Assembly (NCBI GenBank): GCA_903895595.1
Contig: CAITUP010000159.1
Span: 1-48,462, forward strand
Direction of reading: 5' to 3'
DNA: 48,462 bases
From: an uncultured Acetobacteraceae bacterium
GTDB taxonomy: Bacteria > Pseudomonadota > Alphaproteobacteria > Acetobacterales > Acetobacteraceae
In this document: piece by piece, positions 31,957-40,162 of the stretch
Numbering within the stretch: position 1 is the first letter of the stretch
Layout of the letters: each line of letters starts with the position of its first letter
Made by a program: the position numbers and the translations under genes
The notes under the pieces: generated by a model
Databases searched by the model: none
Told to the model about the DNA's origin: nothing
The model's input: the letters and a program-made list of their open reading frames with translations, nothing else

Positions 31957-32793
31957 TCAACACATCCATACGCGCGGCAGCGGCCGAGGCGACCGGATCA
32001 CGGCCAAAGCCGCCGCCACGGCCGCACGCAACGCGGCACTGTCGTTCGCCAGCATACGCGCGACCAGCATTCCGTTCCATGCGCTGACGCCGATTTCTCC
32101 CGCGCAACCGTCCAACGCCGCTCGGACCGGATCCAGCAACGCCTCCGCATCGGGCGCGACATGCAGCAACGTCGCGACCGAACAAGCGCCATCGGCCACC
32201 GGCTTTCGGTCGAGCGTCGCGGCGAGATCGCCATCCATGCGGATAGCATCGCGCATCAGCCAATGGCCACCGCGCCGCACGGCCAACCCGTCGCGCAGCC
32301 ACGCCTGTCTCACCGTCTCACCCATCGCCGCTCGGCCGAACACCAGAGATTCGACGCCTACAAACCAAGCATCGGCAGCCAAATTTATCTCCAACCGCCG
32401 GTCCAGGGCGCAGCGGTCGAACAGGATCGTCTCCTGCGGCAGCCATTCGGCGGACGCACCCGCCGCCACGTCGATCCGCGTGCGGACAAAGGACGGTAAG
32501 CCGCCGGCCGGTGCGCGGTAGAACCGTTCGGCAGCTTGGGCAGAAAAGGTCGCCCTAGCACCCTGCCCCACCGCGAAAGTCGCAGAAAGCCGGTCGCCGC
32601 TGGCGACGCCGCCGGAGGTGTTCAACGTCGTGACATCCGCCCAACCGGCGCTGACAGGCCGGGGAAACCGCGCTTTCAGGCAACCGGCCTGGCGCAATCC
32701 GTCGAGCACGGTTTCGGCGCCGCGCCGCTTGAACGACACGCGCAGATCCCCGACCGCCCGTTGCAGGTCAGACTGAGAGGCGCCGTCGTACAT
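31957..32793 (-). CDS. ureD: Urease accessory protein UreD
   Basis: A 278-residue urease maturation scaffold (called UreH in some species). LNTSGGVASGDRLSATFAVGQGARATFSAQAAERFYR is the hallmark block, with LPQETILFDRCALDRRLEI next. ATG 32793 overlaps the end of urtE by 26 bases; the longer frame to 32880 is out of family. It binds UreF and the apo-urease. Confidence 0.94.
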   Translation of the reverse strand: MYDGASQSDLQRAVGDLRVSFKRRGAETVLDGLRQAGCLKARFPRPVSAGWADVTTLNTSGGVASGDRLSATFAVGQGARATFSAQAAERFYRAPAGGLPSFVRTRIDVAAGASAEWLPQETILFDRCALDRRLEINLAADAWFVGVESLVFGRAAMGETVRQAWLRDGLAVRRGGHWLMRDAIRMDGDLAATLDRKPVADGACSVATLLHVAPDAEALLDPVRAALDGCAGEIGVSAWNGMLVARMLANDSAALRAAVAAALAVIRSPRPLPRVWMC

Positions 32794-33463
32794 CGGCTTC
32801 GTCAAGATCCTCCCGCCGCCCGGACAGCACGATGTCGCCGCGATCCATGACCGCGATCGTCTGCGCCAGCTCCTGGGCAAAATCGAAATATTGCTCGACC
32901 AGCAGGATGGCCATCTCCCCGCGTCCGCGCAACAGCTCGATCACCCGGCCGATGTCTTTGATGATGCTGGGCTGGATGCCCTCGGTCGGTTCATCCAGCA
33001 CGATCAAGCGCGGTTTCATGACCAAAGCGCGGGCAATGGCGAGCTGCTGCTGCTGCCCGCCGGACAGATCGCCGCCTCGGCGCCCGAGCATGGTTTTCAG
33101 GACGGGGAAGAGATCGAAGATTTCGTCGGGAACGCGGCGTTGGCCACGCGGGAGGACGGCGAAACCGGTTTCCAGGTTTTCGCGCACGGTCAGCAGCGGA
33201 AATACGTCGCGGCCCTGCGGCACCCAGGCGATGCCGCGGCGGGCGCGTTCGTAGATCGGCAGGCGGGTGATGTCCTCGCCTTCCCACTCGATCGAGCCGG
33301 CGGACACCGGGTGTGCGCCGGTGATGGCCCGCAACAGGGACGTTTTGCCGACGCCGTTGCGGCCGAGCAGGCAGGTGACGGCGCCGGGGACGGCCTGGAT
33401 GGAAACCTGCCGGAGCGCGATGGCGGCGCCGTAGTGCAGGTCGATGCTTTTTACGTCGAGCAT
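32768..33463 (-). CDS. urtE: Urea ABC transporter ATPase UrtE
   Basis: A 231-residue ATPase, the LivF-like one of two in the urea importer. Walker A is GRNGVGKT (34-41), the Q-loop is WVPQGRDVFP, the signature LSGGQQQQLAIARAL and Walker B LIVLDEPTEGIQPS, a form typical of UrtE. It starts 2 bases after urtD ends and overlaps ureD, tying transport and urease into one transcript. Confidence 0.95.
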   Translation of the reverse strand: MLDVKSIDLHYGAAIALRQVSIQAVPGAVTCLLGRNGVGKTSLLRAITGAHPVSAGSIEWEGEDITRLPIYERARRGIAWVPQGRDVFPLLTVRENLETGFAVLPRGQRRVPDEIFDLFPVLKTMLGRRGGDLSGGQQQQLAIARALVMKPRLIVLDEPTEGIQPSIIKDIGRVIELLRGRGEMAILLVEQYFDFAQELAQTIAVMDRGDIVLSGRREDLDEADVRRRLSV

Positions 33464-33465
33464 CT

Positions 33466-34212
33466 TCAGCGCCCCAAATACACTTCGATGACCTTCGGAT
33501 CGGCGCTCACGTGGTCGATCGAGCCGTCGGACAGCACCGAACCCTCATGCAACACGGTCACCTTCACATCCAGCGCCCGCACGAACGCCATGTCGTGTTC
33601 GACGACCACGACGCTGCGGGTCTTGTTGATCTCGCGCAGCAATTCGGCGGTCTGTTCGGTTTCGGCGTCGGTCATGCCGGCGACGGGTTCGTCGACCAGC
33701 AGCAACTGCGGCTCCTGCGCCAGCAGCATGCCGATTTCCAGCCATTGCTTCTGGCCGTGCGACAGATCGCCGCCGCGCTTGTCGCGGAACTCCTGCAAGC
33801 GGACCGTTTCCAGGACCGATTCGATCCGGCGCTTTTCGTCCGCCGTTTCCTTCGCCCAGAGCGAAAACCGGGGCCGCCGGTCGCCGGCCAGCGCGAGCAG
33901 AATATTGTCCCAGACCGTGTGAGGCTCGAACACCGTCGGCTTCTGGAATTTGCGGCCGATGCCCAACGCGGCGATGGCGGGTTCGTCCAGTTTGGTCAGA
34001 TCGGTATCCACCCCGAACTGTACCGTGCCGGTGTCCGGCCGGGTGCGGCCGGTGATGACGTCCATCATCGTGGTCTTGCCGGCGCCGTTCGGACCGATCA
34101 CCGCCCGCATCTCGCCTTTTTCCAAATACAGCGACAGCGCGTTCAGGGCGCGAAACCCATCGAAGGTGACCGTGACGCCGTCCAGATACAGCAGGGTGTC
34201 GGCTTCGCTCAT
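33466..34212 (-). CDS. urtD: Urea ABC transporter ATPase UrtD
   Basis: A 248-residue LivG-like ATPase. Walker A GPNGAGKT (40-47), MMDVITGRTRPDTG, IGRKFQKPTVFE, the signature LSHGQKQWLEIGMLL and Walker B LLLVDEPVAGMTDAE match UrtD. The start overlaps the urtC stop by four bases (ATGA). A longer frame to 34641 overlaps urtC and has no family similarity. Confidence 0.95.
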   Translation of the reverse strand: MSEADTLLYLDGVTVTFDGFRALNALSLYLEKGEMRAVIGPNGAGKTTMMDVITGRTRPDTGTVQFGVDTDLTKLDEPAIAALGIGRKFQKPTVFEPHTVWDNILLALAGDRRPRFSLWAKETADEKRRIESVLETVRLQEFRDKRGGDLSHGQKQWLEIGMLLAQEPQLLLVDEPVAGMTDAETEQTAELLREINKTRSVVVVEHDMAFVRALDVKVTVLHEGSVLSDGSIDHVSADPKVIEVYLGR

Positions 34213-35273
34213 GCGGTGCGCCTCCCGAACAGGCCCATGACGCCTTTGGGCAGGCACAACGTCACAAAGATGAACAGCGCGCCCAGCGCATAGAGCCAGT
34301 ATTCCGGCAGCACGCCGGTGAACCAGGTCTTGCCGAAGTTCACGATCACGGCCCCCAGGATCGCGCCGCTCAGCGTCCCGCGCCCGCCGACGGCGACCCA
34401 AATCACGGCCTCGATGGAGTTCGCGGGGGCGAACTCGCTGGGGTTGATGATGCCGACCTGCGGCACGTACAGCGCGCCGCCGATGCCGGCCATGATCGCG
34501 GACAGGACCCAGACCACCAGCTTGTAGGACTCCGGGCGGTAACCCAGGAACCGGGTTCGGGACTCGGTGTCGCGCACCGCGATCAGCACCTTGCCGAAAC
34601 GCGAGCGAACCACATACCGCGCAACCAGGTACTGCCCGCACAGGAACATCGCGGAGATCACCAGCAATGCCGAACGCGTCGAGTCCGCCTGCACCGAAAA
34701 CCCGAGAATGTCCTTGAAATCGGTCATCCCGTTATTGCCGCCGAAGCCCATGTCGTTGCGGAAGAATGCAAGCAGCAACGCGTAGGTCAGCGCTTGGGTA
34801 ATGATGGACAGATACACGCCCGTCACACGGGACCGGAACGCCAGATATCCGAACACCAGCGCCAGAATACCGGGCACGAGCACGACCATGAAACAGGCAA
34901 ACCCGAACCACTCGAACCCGTGCCAGTACCAGGGCAGTTCCTTCCAGCCCAGGAACACCATGAAATCCGGCAGCATGGGGTTACCATAAACGCCTCGGGT
35001 TCCGATCTGGCGCATCAGGTACATGCCCATCGCGTAGCCGCCCAGCGCGAAGAACGCCGCGTGGCCCAGCGACAGAATCCCCGCGAACCCCCAGACCAGA
35101 TCGACGGCCAGCGCCAGCATGGCGAAGCAAAGATATTTGCCGGCCAGCGCGATCACATAGGTCGGCACGTGCAGCGCCGAACTCAAAGCGGTGGACTGGT
35201 TCAGCAGCGCCAGACACAGCGGCACACCGAACGTCAGGCCCAACGTCAGCCAAGCGGTGCGATCGAGCTTCAC
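34209..35273 (-). CDS. urtC: Urea ABC transporter permease UrtC
   Basis: A 354-residue LivM-like membrane protein with about ten hydrophobic segments. LVWGFAGILSLGHAAFFALGGYAMGMYL is the conserved channel region, and FGGNNGMTDFKDILGF and GYRPESYKLVVWVLSAIMAGIGGALYVPQ are typical. I take the GTG at 35273, overlapping the urtB stop by four bases (GTGA); the first residues KLDRTAWLTLGLTFG fit the family N-terminus. Confidence 0.94.
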   Translation of the reverse strand: MKLDRTAWLTLGLTFGVPLCLALLNQSTALSSALHVPTYVIALAGKYLCFAMLALAVDLVWGFAGILSLGHAAFFALGGYAMGMYLMRQIGTRGVYGNPMLPDFMVFLGWKELPWYWHGFEWFGFACFMVVLVPGILALVFGYLAFRSRVTGVYLSIITQALTYALLLAFFRNDMGFGGNNGMTDFKDILGFSVQADSTRSALLVISAMFLCGQYLVARYVVRSRFGKVLIAVRDTESRTRFLGYRPESYKLVVWVLSAIMAGIGGALYVPQVGIINPSEFAPANSIEAVIWVAVGGRGTLSGAILGAVIVNFGKTWFTGVLPEYWLYALGALFIFVTLCLPKGVMGLFGRRTA

Positions 35274-36853
35274 GATTCCACCGCCCGTCCCTTGAGCGGG
35301 AACATCCCGCGCGGACGCCTTTGTATGAACAGGATCAACAACACCAGCACCACGATCTTGGCCATGACCGCGCCGGCCACCGGCTCCAGGAATTTGTTCA
35401 CGATGCCCAAGGTCAGAGCGCCGAGCGTCGTGCCCCATAGGTTGCCGACGCCGCCGAAGACGACGACCATGAAGCTGTCGATGATGTAGCTCTGCCCCAG
35501 GTTGGGCGACACGTTGTCGATCTGCGACAGCGCCACTCCGGCCATCCCGGCCACGCCCGATCCCAGCCCGAACGTCAGTGCGTCGATCCAAGGTGTGCGG
35601 ATGCCCATCGCGGCGGCCATGCGCCGGTTCTGCGTCACCGCCCGCATGCGCAGACCCAACGAGGTGTATCGCAACGCCCCCATCAACGAGGCCAGCACGG
35701 CGATGGAAAACAGAATGATATACATCCGGTTCCAGGTCAGCGTCAGGCCGCCCAGCTCCGTCGCGCCGCTCATCCAGCCGGGGGTATCGACGTCCTTGTT
35801 ATTGGCCCCGAAAATCGACCGGACCGCCTGTTGCAGGCCCAGCGACAGGCCCCAGGTTGCCAGCAAGGTTTCCAGCGGGCGCCCATACAGCCAGCGGATC
35901 AGAAGCCGCTCGATCGCCACGCCAACCGCGCCGGAGACCAGGAATGCCATCGGGATCGCGACCAGCAGGCTGGCCCCGTACAGGCCGGGTGTGTTGGCGC
36001 GCATGAACTGCTGCACCACGAACGTCGTGTAGGCGCCGATCATCACCATCTCGCCATGCGCCATGTTGATGACGCCCATGACCCCGAAGGTGATGGCCAA
36101 ACCGGCTGCCGCCAGCAGCAACACCGAACCGAGACTGAGGCCGTAATAGACGCTCTGCGCCACGCTCCAGGCCTGCGCCATGCGGTCGATGCCGGTGATC
36201 GCGGTCACGATCGCCTCCGTGACGGATTGCGGCTGACCGGACAACGACGCGAGGAACCCGCGCGCTTCGATATCGCCGCGTAAACGCAGCACGGCGACGG
36301 CGGCGACCCGATCAGCCTCGGCACTGTCCGGGGACGCGAGGACGGCAGCGGCACGCGCCTGTTCCATCTTCAGCTTCGCGCCCGCGTTGGTTTCGGTCGC
36401 CAAGACTTTTTCCAGGGCCGGCAACGCGGCCGGATCGTGGGATTTGAACACAGCCTCGGCGGCCTCGCGCCGCGCCGCCGCATCGGGCGCGAACAGGCGC
36501 AGCACGCCCAGCGCGGCATCGATCGCGCCACGAACGCTGTTGTTGACCCGCACCTGCTTCAACCCACCGGGCTGCGCGACCTCGCCGCTCAAAGCATCGG
36601 CGAATTCGCCATCGTCTTGTTTGACGAACAGCGCCTTATCGGTGCGAACGAAGAGTTTGCCGGCCTGCAACGCCCCGATAATCGCGGCGGCACGCGGATG
36701 CCCGGAATAGGAGAGTTGCTCGACACCGGCCCGAACCGAATCGAACCCCGGCGATGCCAGCGCGGCAACAGCCTCAGTAACCTGATCCGCTCGGGCGCCC
36801 ACGGGCAATGCCGCCAACAACGCGAACAGAAAAGCGGCAAACAGGCGGCACAT
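35270..36853 (-). CDS. urtB: Urea ABC transporter permease UrtB
   Basis: A 527-residue protein. Residues 1-22 are a signal peptide (AAFLFALLAALPVGARA); about 23-215 form the periplasmic extension usual for UrtB, and the rest is a LivH-like permease, with GVMGVINMAHGEMVMIGAYTTFVVQ, SIFGANNKDVDTPGWMSG and FMVVVFGGVGNLWGTTLGAL. The start at 36853 has AAGGA upstream. The 63-base gap to urtA contains a strong hairpin. Confidence 0.95.
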   Translation of the reverse strand: MCRLFAAFLFALLAALPVGARADQVTEAVAALASPGFDSVRAGVEQLSYSGHPRAAAIIGALQAGKLFVRTDKALFVKQDDGEFADALSGEVAQPGGLKQVRVNNSVRGAIDAALGVLRLFAPDAAARREAAEAVFKSHDPAALPALEKVLATETNAGAKLKMEQARAAAVLASPDSAEADRVAAVAVLRLRGDIEARGFLASLSGQPQSVTEAIVTAITGIDRMAQAWSVAQSVYYGLSLGSVLLLAAAGLAITFGVMGVINMAHGEMVMIGAYTTFVVQQFMRANTPGLYGASLLVAIPMAFLVSGAVGVAIERLLIRWLYGRPLETLLATWGLSLGLQQAVRSIFGANNKDVDTPGWMSGATELGGLTLTWNRMYIILFSIAVLASLMGALRYTSLGLRMRAVTQNRRMAAAMGIRTPWIDALTFGLGSGVAGMAGVALSQIDNVSPNLGQSYIIDSFMVVVFGGVGNLWGTTLGALTLGIVNKFLEPVAGAVMAKIVVLVLLILFIQRRPRGMFPLKGRAVES

Positions 36854-36872
36854 AACGAAATCCTTGGAGACA

Positions 36873-36911
36873 GCGTGGGGGTGACTGGGGAGGAACAGCC
36901 ACCCCCAACGC
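36873..36911 (-). promoter_or_regulatory. Intercistronic hairpin between urtA and urtB
   Basis: On the coding strand GCGTTGGGGGTGG pairs with CACCCCCACGC around a short loop, 5 bases after the urtA stop. No T-run follows. Such structures after the binding-protein gene commonly protect its mRNA or partly stop transcription, raising binding protein over permease; that role is inferred. Confidence 0.5.
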
Positions 36912-36916
36912 CTCGG

Positions 36917-38242
36917 TCAGGCCTTCTTACCGGTCGAGCACTGACCGGTTTTCACATTGAAAGCCCCACACTTCAGCGGCGCCCGCCAGTCGCCGATCAG
37001 GTCCTTGGTGTCGGCGACGTAGGGCGACCATTCCTGGGCGACCACGAGGCCGGGTGTCGTCGAAACGGCATTGATCTGGCCGTCGGCTTGAATCTCGCCG
37101 ATCAGCACCGGCTTGGTGATGTGGTGGTTCGGCATCATCGCCGAGTAACCGCCGGACAGATTCGGCACGGATACGCCGATCATCTCGTCGATCACGGCGT
37201 CGGACGCGGTGGTGCCGGCGGCCTCAACCGCTTTCACCCACATGTTGAAGCCGATGTAGTGCGCTTCCATCGGGTCGTTGGTGGTGCGCTTCGGCTTGCC
37301 GGTGAACTTGTGCCAGGCGTCGATGAACTTCTTGTTGTCGGCGTTATCGACGCTCATGAAGTAGTTCCAGGCGGCCAGATGGCCGACCAGCGGCTTGGTG
37401 TCGATGCCGGCCAGTTCTTCCTCACCCACGCTGAACGCCACCACGGGGATGTCGGTCGCCTTAATGCCCTGGTTGCCGAGTTCCTTGTAGAACGGGACGT
37501 TGGCGTCGCCGTTGATGGTGGACACGACGGCGGTCTTCTTGCCGGCGGAGCCGAATTTCTTGATCGAGGCCACGATGTTCTGCCAATCGGAATGGCCGAA
37601 CGGCGTGTAGTTGATCATGATGTCTTCTTTGGCGACACCCTTGGCGATCAGATACGCTTCCAGAATCTGGTTGGTGGTGCGCGGGTAGACGTAGTCGGTG
37701 CCGGCCAGCACCCAACGCTGCACCTTGTTTTCCTTCATCAGGTAATCGACCGCCGGGATCGCCTGCTGGTTCGGCGCCGCGCCGGTGTAGAACACGTTAC
37801 GGCTGCATTCCTGGCCCTCGTACTGGACGGGGTAGAACAGGATGGAATTCAGCTCTTCGAACACCGGCAGCACGGATTTGCGCGACACCGAGGTCCAGCA
37901 TCCGAAAGTGGCGGCGCATTTGTCGACGGAGATCAGCTGGCGGGCCTTTTCCGCGAACAGCGGCCAGTTGGACGCGGGATCGACGACGACCGCTTCCAGC
38001 TTCTTGCCCAGCAGGCCACCCTTGGCGTTCTGCTGCTCGATGAGCATCGTCATGACGTCTTTAAGGGTGGTTTCGCTGATGGCCATGGTGCCGGACAGCG
38101 AGTGCAGAATGCCGACCTTGATGGTGCCGGCGGCGCCCTGCGCGGCAGCTTCCTTGACCGCGCCGACGGCGGCGACCGTCGCGGCGGCCGCACCCAGGCG
38201 AGCCAGTCCGCGACGCGAAATCGTGGGTAGATTGAATGCCAT
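36917..38242 (-). CDS. urtA: Urea ABC transporter substrate-binding protein UrtA
   Basis: A 441-residue periplasmic receptor. The N-terminus holds a twin-arginine motif, ISRRGLARLGAAAATVAAV, a Tat-type signal with cleavage near AAAQG. GILHSLSGTMAISE, ATFGCWTSVSRKSVLPVFEE, LFYPVQYEGQECSRNVFYTG and DYVYPRTTNQILE are the UrtA/FmdD hallmarks. The protein ends with a KCGAFNVKTGQC cysteine pair. ATG 38242 begins the family sequence and has AGAGG nearby. First gene of the operon. Confidence 0.95.
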   Translation of the reverse strand: MAFNLPTISRRGLARLGAAAATVAAVGAVKEAAAQGAAGTIKVGILHSLSGTMAISETTLKDVMTMLIEQQNAKGGLLGKKLEAVVVDPASNWPLFAEKARQLISVDKCAATFGCWTSVSRKSVLPVFEELNSILFYPVQYEGQECSRNVFYTGAAPNQQAIPAVDYLMKENKVQRWVLAGTDYVYPRTTNQILEAYLIAKGVAKEDIMINYTPFGHSDWQNIVASIKKFGSAGKKTAVVSTINGDANVPFYKELGNQGIKATDIPVVAFSVGEEELAGIDTKPLVGHLAAWNYFMSVDNADNKKFIDAWHKFTGKPKRTTNDPMEAHYIGFNMWVKAVEAAGTTASDAVIDEMIGVSVPNLSGGYSAMMPNHHITKPVLIGEIQADGQINAVSTTPGLVVAQEWSPYVADTKDLIGDWRAPLKCGAFNVKTGQCSTGKKA

Positions 38243-38321
38243 ATGCCTCTGTCCTGTTTCCCCGGTGAGGGTCGGTTGCACGCTGATGCGGGCCTTGAGG
38301 GACGCCGCTGTTGGGAGGTTA

Positions 38322-38337
38322 TGCAACAGGTGTGCCA
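38322..38337 (-). promoter_or_regulatory. Sigma-54 promoter of the urea operon
   Basis: On the minus strand the site reads TGGCACACCTGTTGCA, which matches the sigma-54 consensus TGGCACG-N4-TTGCW in 15 of 16 positions, with the invariant GG and GC separated by the correct 10 bases. Transcription would start near 38311, about 70 bases before urtA. It implies NtrC-type nitrogen control. No clear NtrC palindrome was seen upstream; two ATTTGCC direct repeats (minus strand, about 38404-38440) are AT-rich activator-site candidates. Confidence 0.8.
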
Positions 38338-38342
38338 GATGG

Positions 38343-38561
38343 GTTCTGCCTTACCGAACGGGCAGGAGACGCTGCCAGGACGGCTTCCGCTGGCGATTCA
38401 AAAGGCAAATAGGTTGTATTGGTTACATATTAGGCAAATCCAGGGCGGGAACTGCGCCGGTAGCGGCGGTGTTGTTTCGCGCGGAGGACGCGGACGAAGA
38501 TGAAGCCGCGGAGATCGCGGCGTTGACCGAGCGGCTCGGCCTTCGCCGTTTGGCCCCCGTC
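38343..38561. other. Noncoding stretch upstream of the urea operon
   Basis: No gene is supported between the sigma-54 site and the end of the cupin gene. Up to about 38440 it is AT-rich, with two copies of GGCAAAT (38404 and 38433 on the plus strand), where an enhancer-binding protein could act. From 38470 the plus strand has a coding-like frame (EIAALTERLGLRRLAPVLTP) without start codon or family; it may be a gene remnant. Confidence 0.4.
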
Positions 38562-39059
38562 CTAACACCAAAGACGCCGCAATGGCCCATCCCCGCCCGC
38601 GACCGGATCGGCGGCCGGCGAGGCGACGGCCGCGATATTGCGCGTGGCGGCATCGTATTCCCCGGCCCTGCCCCGGTAGGTATCCGGCCGTTCCGCGTTG
38701 TCCGGGTAGGCGCCGACGATCAGCAGATCGTCCGTTTGCCGCTGGTTGCAGTGCCCGACCCCGGCCGGAATTACCACCACATCGCCGGCTGACACCGTCA
38801 GTTCCTGCCCACCCGGCCCGCCGAACAGCACCGTGGCCGACCCGCGCGCGATGCCCAGCGCCTCATGCGCGTTGCTGTGGAAATGGTGGAACGAATAGAC
38901 CCCGTCCCGCCAAGCCGGCGGCCAGCGGTTGGCGGCGAACAGAGCCTCGATCGCGGCGGGATCGGCGGGAACGGCCGCCTTATATATCAGCAGCGGCAGG
39001 CGGGAGTTCGGGATGGCGCCGTCGCCGGCGAACACGAACGTCAACGGGTTCCGGGTCAT
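38562..39059 (-). CDS. Cupin-domain protein
   Basis: A 165-residue single cupin. FHHFHSNAHEALGIARG holds the metal histidines and glutamate of motif 1, and VVVIPAGVGHC the histidine of motif 2. It resembles YjlB-like cupins of unknown role. Its start overlaps the stop of the exonuclease gene by four bases (ATGA), so the two are made together. No substrate can be assigned. Confidence 0.82.
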   Translation of the reverse strand: MTRNPLTFVFAGDGAIPNSRLPLLIYKAAVPADPAAIEALFAANRWPPAWRDGVYSFHHFHSNAHEALGIARGSATVLFGGPGGQELTVSAGDVVVIPAGVGHCNQRQTDDLLIVGAYPDNAERPDTYRGRAGEYDAATRNIAAVASPAADPVAGGDGPLRRLWC

Positions 39060-40078
39060 GCGACGATCTCCTGAGCGGCGACGGATGGGTCATCTTCCTC
39101 CCCATAGCCGATCAGCCGCAAGGCCCGCCCTTTGATGCCGCGTTGTCCCGCCGCGTGGATCAGCGGGGCTTCCCAGCCATGGGTCACCCAGACCTCGGAC
39201 GCGCCGGTATCGTCGATGGTGCGGTTCAGTTCGGCCCAGTCGGCGTGATCGGACAGAATCAACGGCAGTTCGGCGCCGCTGGCCTTGGCGCGCTGCCGCA
39301 CGCGCATCCAGCCGGATGCCGCGACGATCAGCGGGTTTTTCGCCAGCGGCACCGCGGAACCGGGCGGCGCGAGGACGATGGCGCCAGCCAGCCGGTCGGT
39401 CATCCGCAACGGTCCGATATCGCCGAGCGGGATACCGTGATTTTGGTAGACCAATGACATCGCCAGCAGCGCCGGATGCAGATAGACCGGCGCATCCCAC
39501 CCGGCGCGCCGCAGCAGCGCGATCAGCCGCTGGCATTTCCCCAGGCTGTAGCAGCCGACGACATGGGTCCGGTCCGGGAACAACGCGACGCTGGCGAGCA
39601 GACGAGCGGTCTCATGTTCTGGGGGCGGATGGAGGAAAATGGGCAGGCCGAATGTGGCCTCGGTCACGAACACGTCGCAGGCGATGGGTTGGAACGGCGC
39701 GCATGTGGGGTCCGGCGTGCGTTTGTAGTCGCCGCTGACCACGACGCGCGTGCCACGGTATTCCATGGCGACCTGGGCACTGCCGAGGACATGACCGGCC
39801 GGCTGCAGCCACAGTTTCACGCCGCCGATGCCAATGGTTTCACCATATGCCAGCGCCTGGAGGTGCCCGCCGGCGCGCTTTTCGCCCATACGCGCCCGCA
39901 TCAGGGCCAGAGTCTCCCGCGTCGCCAGCACCGCCTTATGCCCCGGCCGAGCATGATCGGAATGCGCGTGCGTGATCACGGCGCGGTCCACGACGCGGGA
40001 GGGATCGATGAAGAACCCGCCAGGCTCGCAATACAGGCCCTGCGGCAGCGGTTTCAGCCAAGTGTCGGGGTGCGGCAT
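39056..40078 (-). CDS. Ligase-associated DNA exonuclease (MBL/beta-CASP-like)
   Basis: A 340-residue metallo-beta-lactamase-fold protein resembling the 'ligase-associated DNA exonuclease' family. LYCEPGGFFIDPSRVVDRAVITHAHSDHARPGH includes the HAHSDH zinc motif, followed by GHVLGSAQV, VVSGDYKRTPDP, CYSLGKCQRL and LILSDHADW. These usually sit beside an ATP-dependent DNA ligase and helicase as a DNA-repair unit; neither is next to it here. The start at 40078 was chosen from the family N-terminus (MPHPDTWLKP). Divergent from the HyuB-like gene. Confidence 0.8.
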   Translation of the reverse strand: MPHPDTWLKPLPQGLYCEPGGFFIDPSRVVDRAVITHAHSDHARPGHKAVLATRETLALMRARMGEKRAGGHLQALAYGETIGIGGVKLWLQPAGHVLGSAQVAMEYRGTRVVVSGDYKRTPDPTCAPFQPIACDVFVTEATFGLPIFLHPPPEHETARLLASVALFPDRTHVVGCYSLGKCQRLIALLRRAGWDAPVYLHPALLAMSLVYQNHGIPLGDIGPLRMTDRLAGAIVLAPPGSAVPLAKNPLIVAASGWMRVRQRAKASGAELPLILSDHADWAELNRTIDDTGASEVWVTHGWEAPLIHAAGQRGIKGRALRLIGYGEEDDPSVAAQEIVA

Positions 40079-40162
40079 AGAGGCAGTCTGGCACATCCGG
40101 ACGAAACCGTCGTTGCCCAACGGCGCGGGGTACGGGACACTCCGGTCAGGAGGCTTTTATCC

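Noticed and set aside
38423..38653. Coding-like frames between the urea operon and the cupin gene
   Set aside because: The plus frame EIAALTERLGLRRLAPVLT looks protein-like but has no start codon or known family and overlaps the cupin gene; it is mentioned only as a possible remnant.
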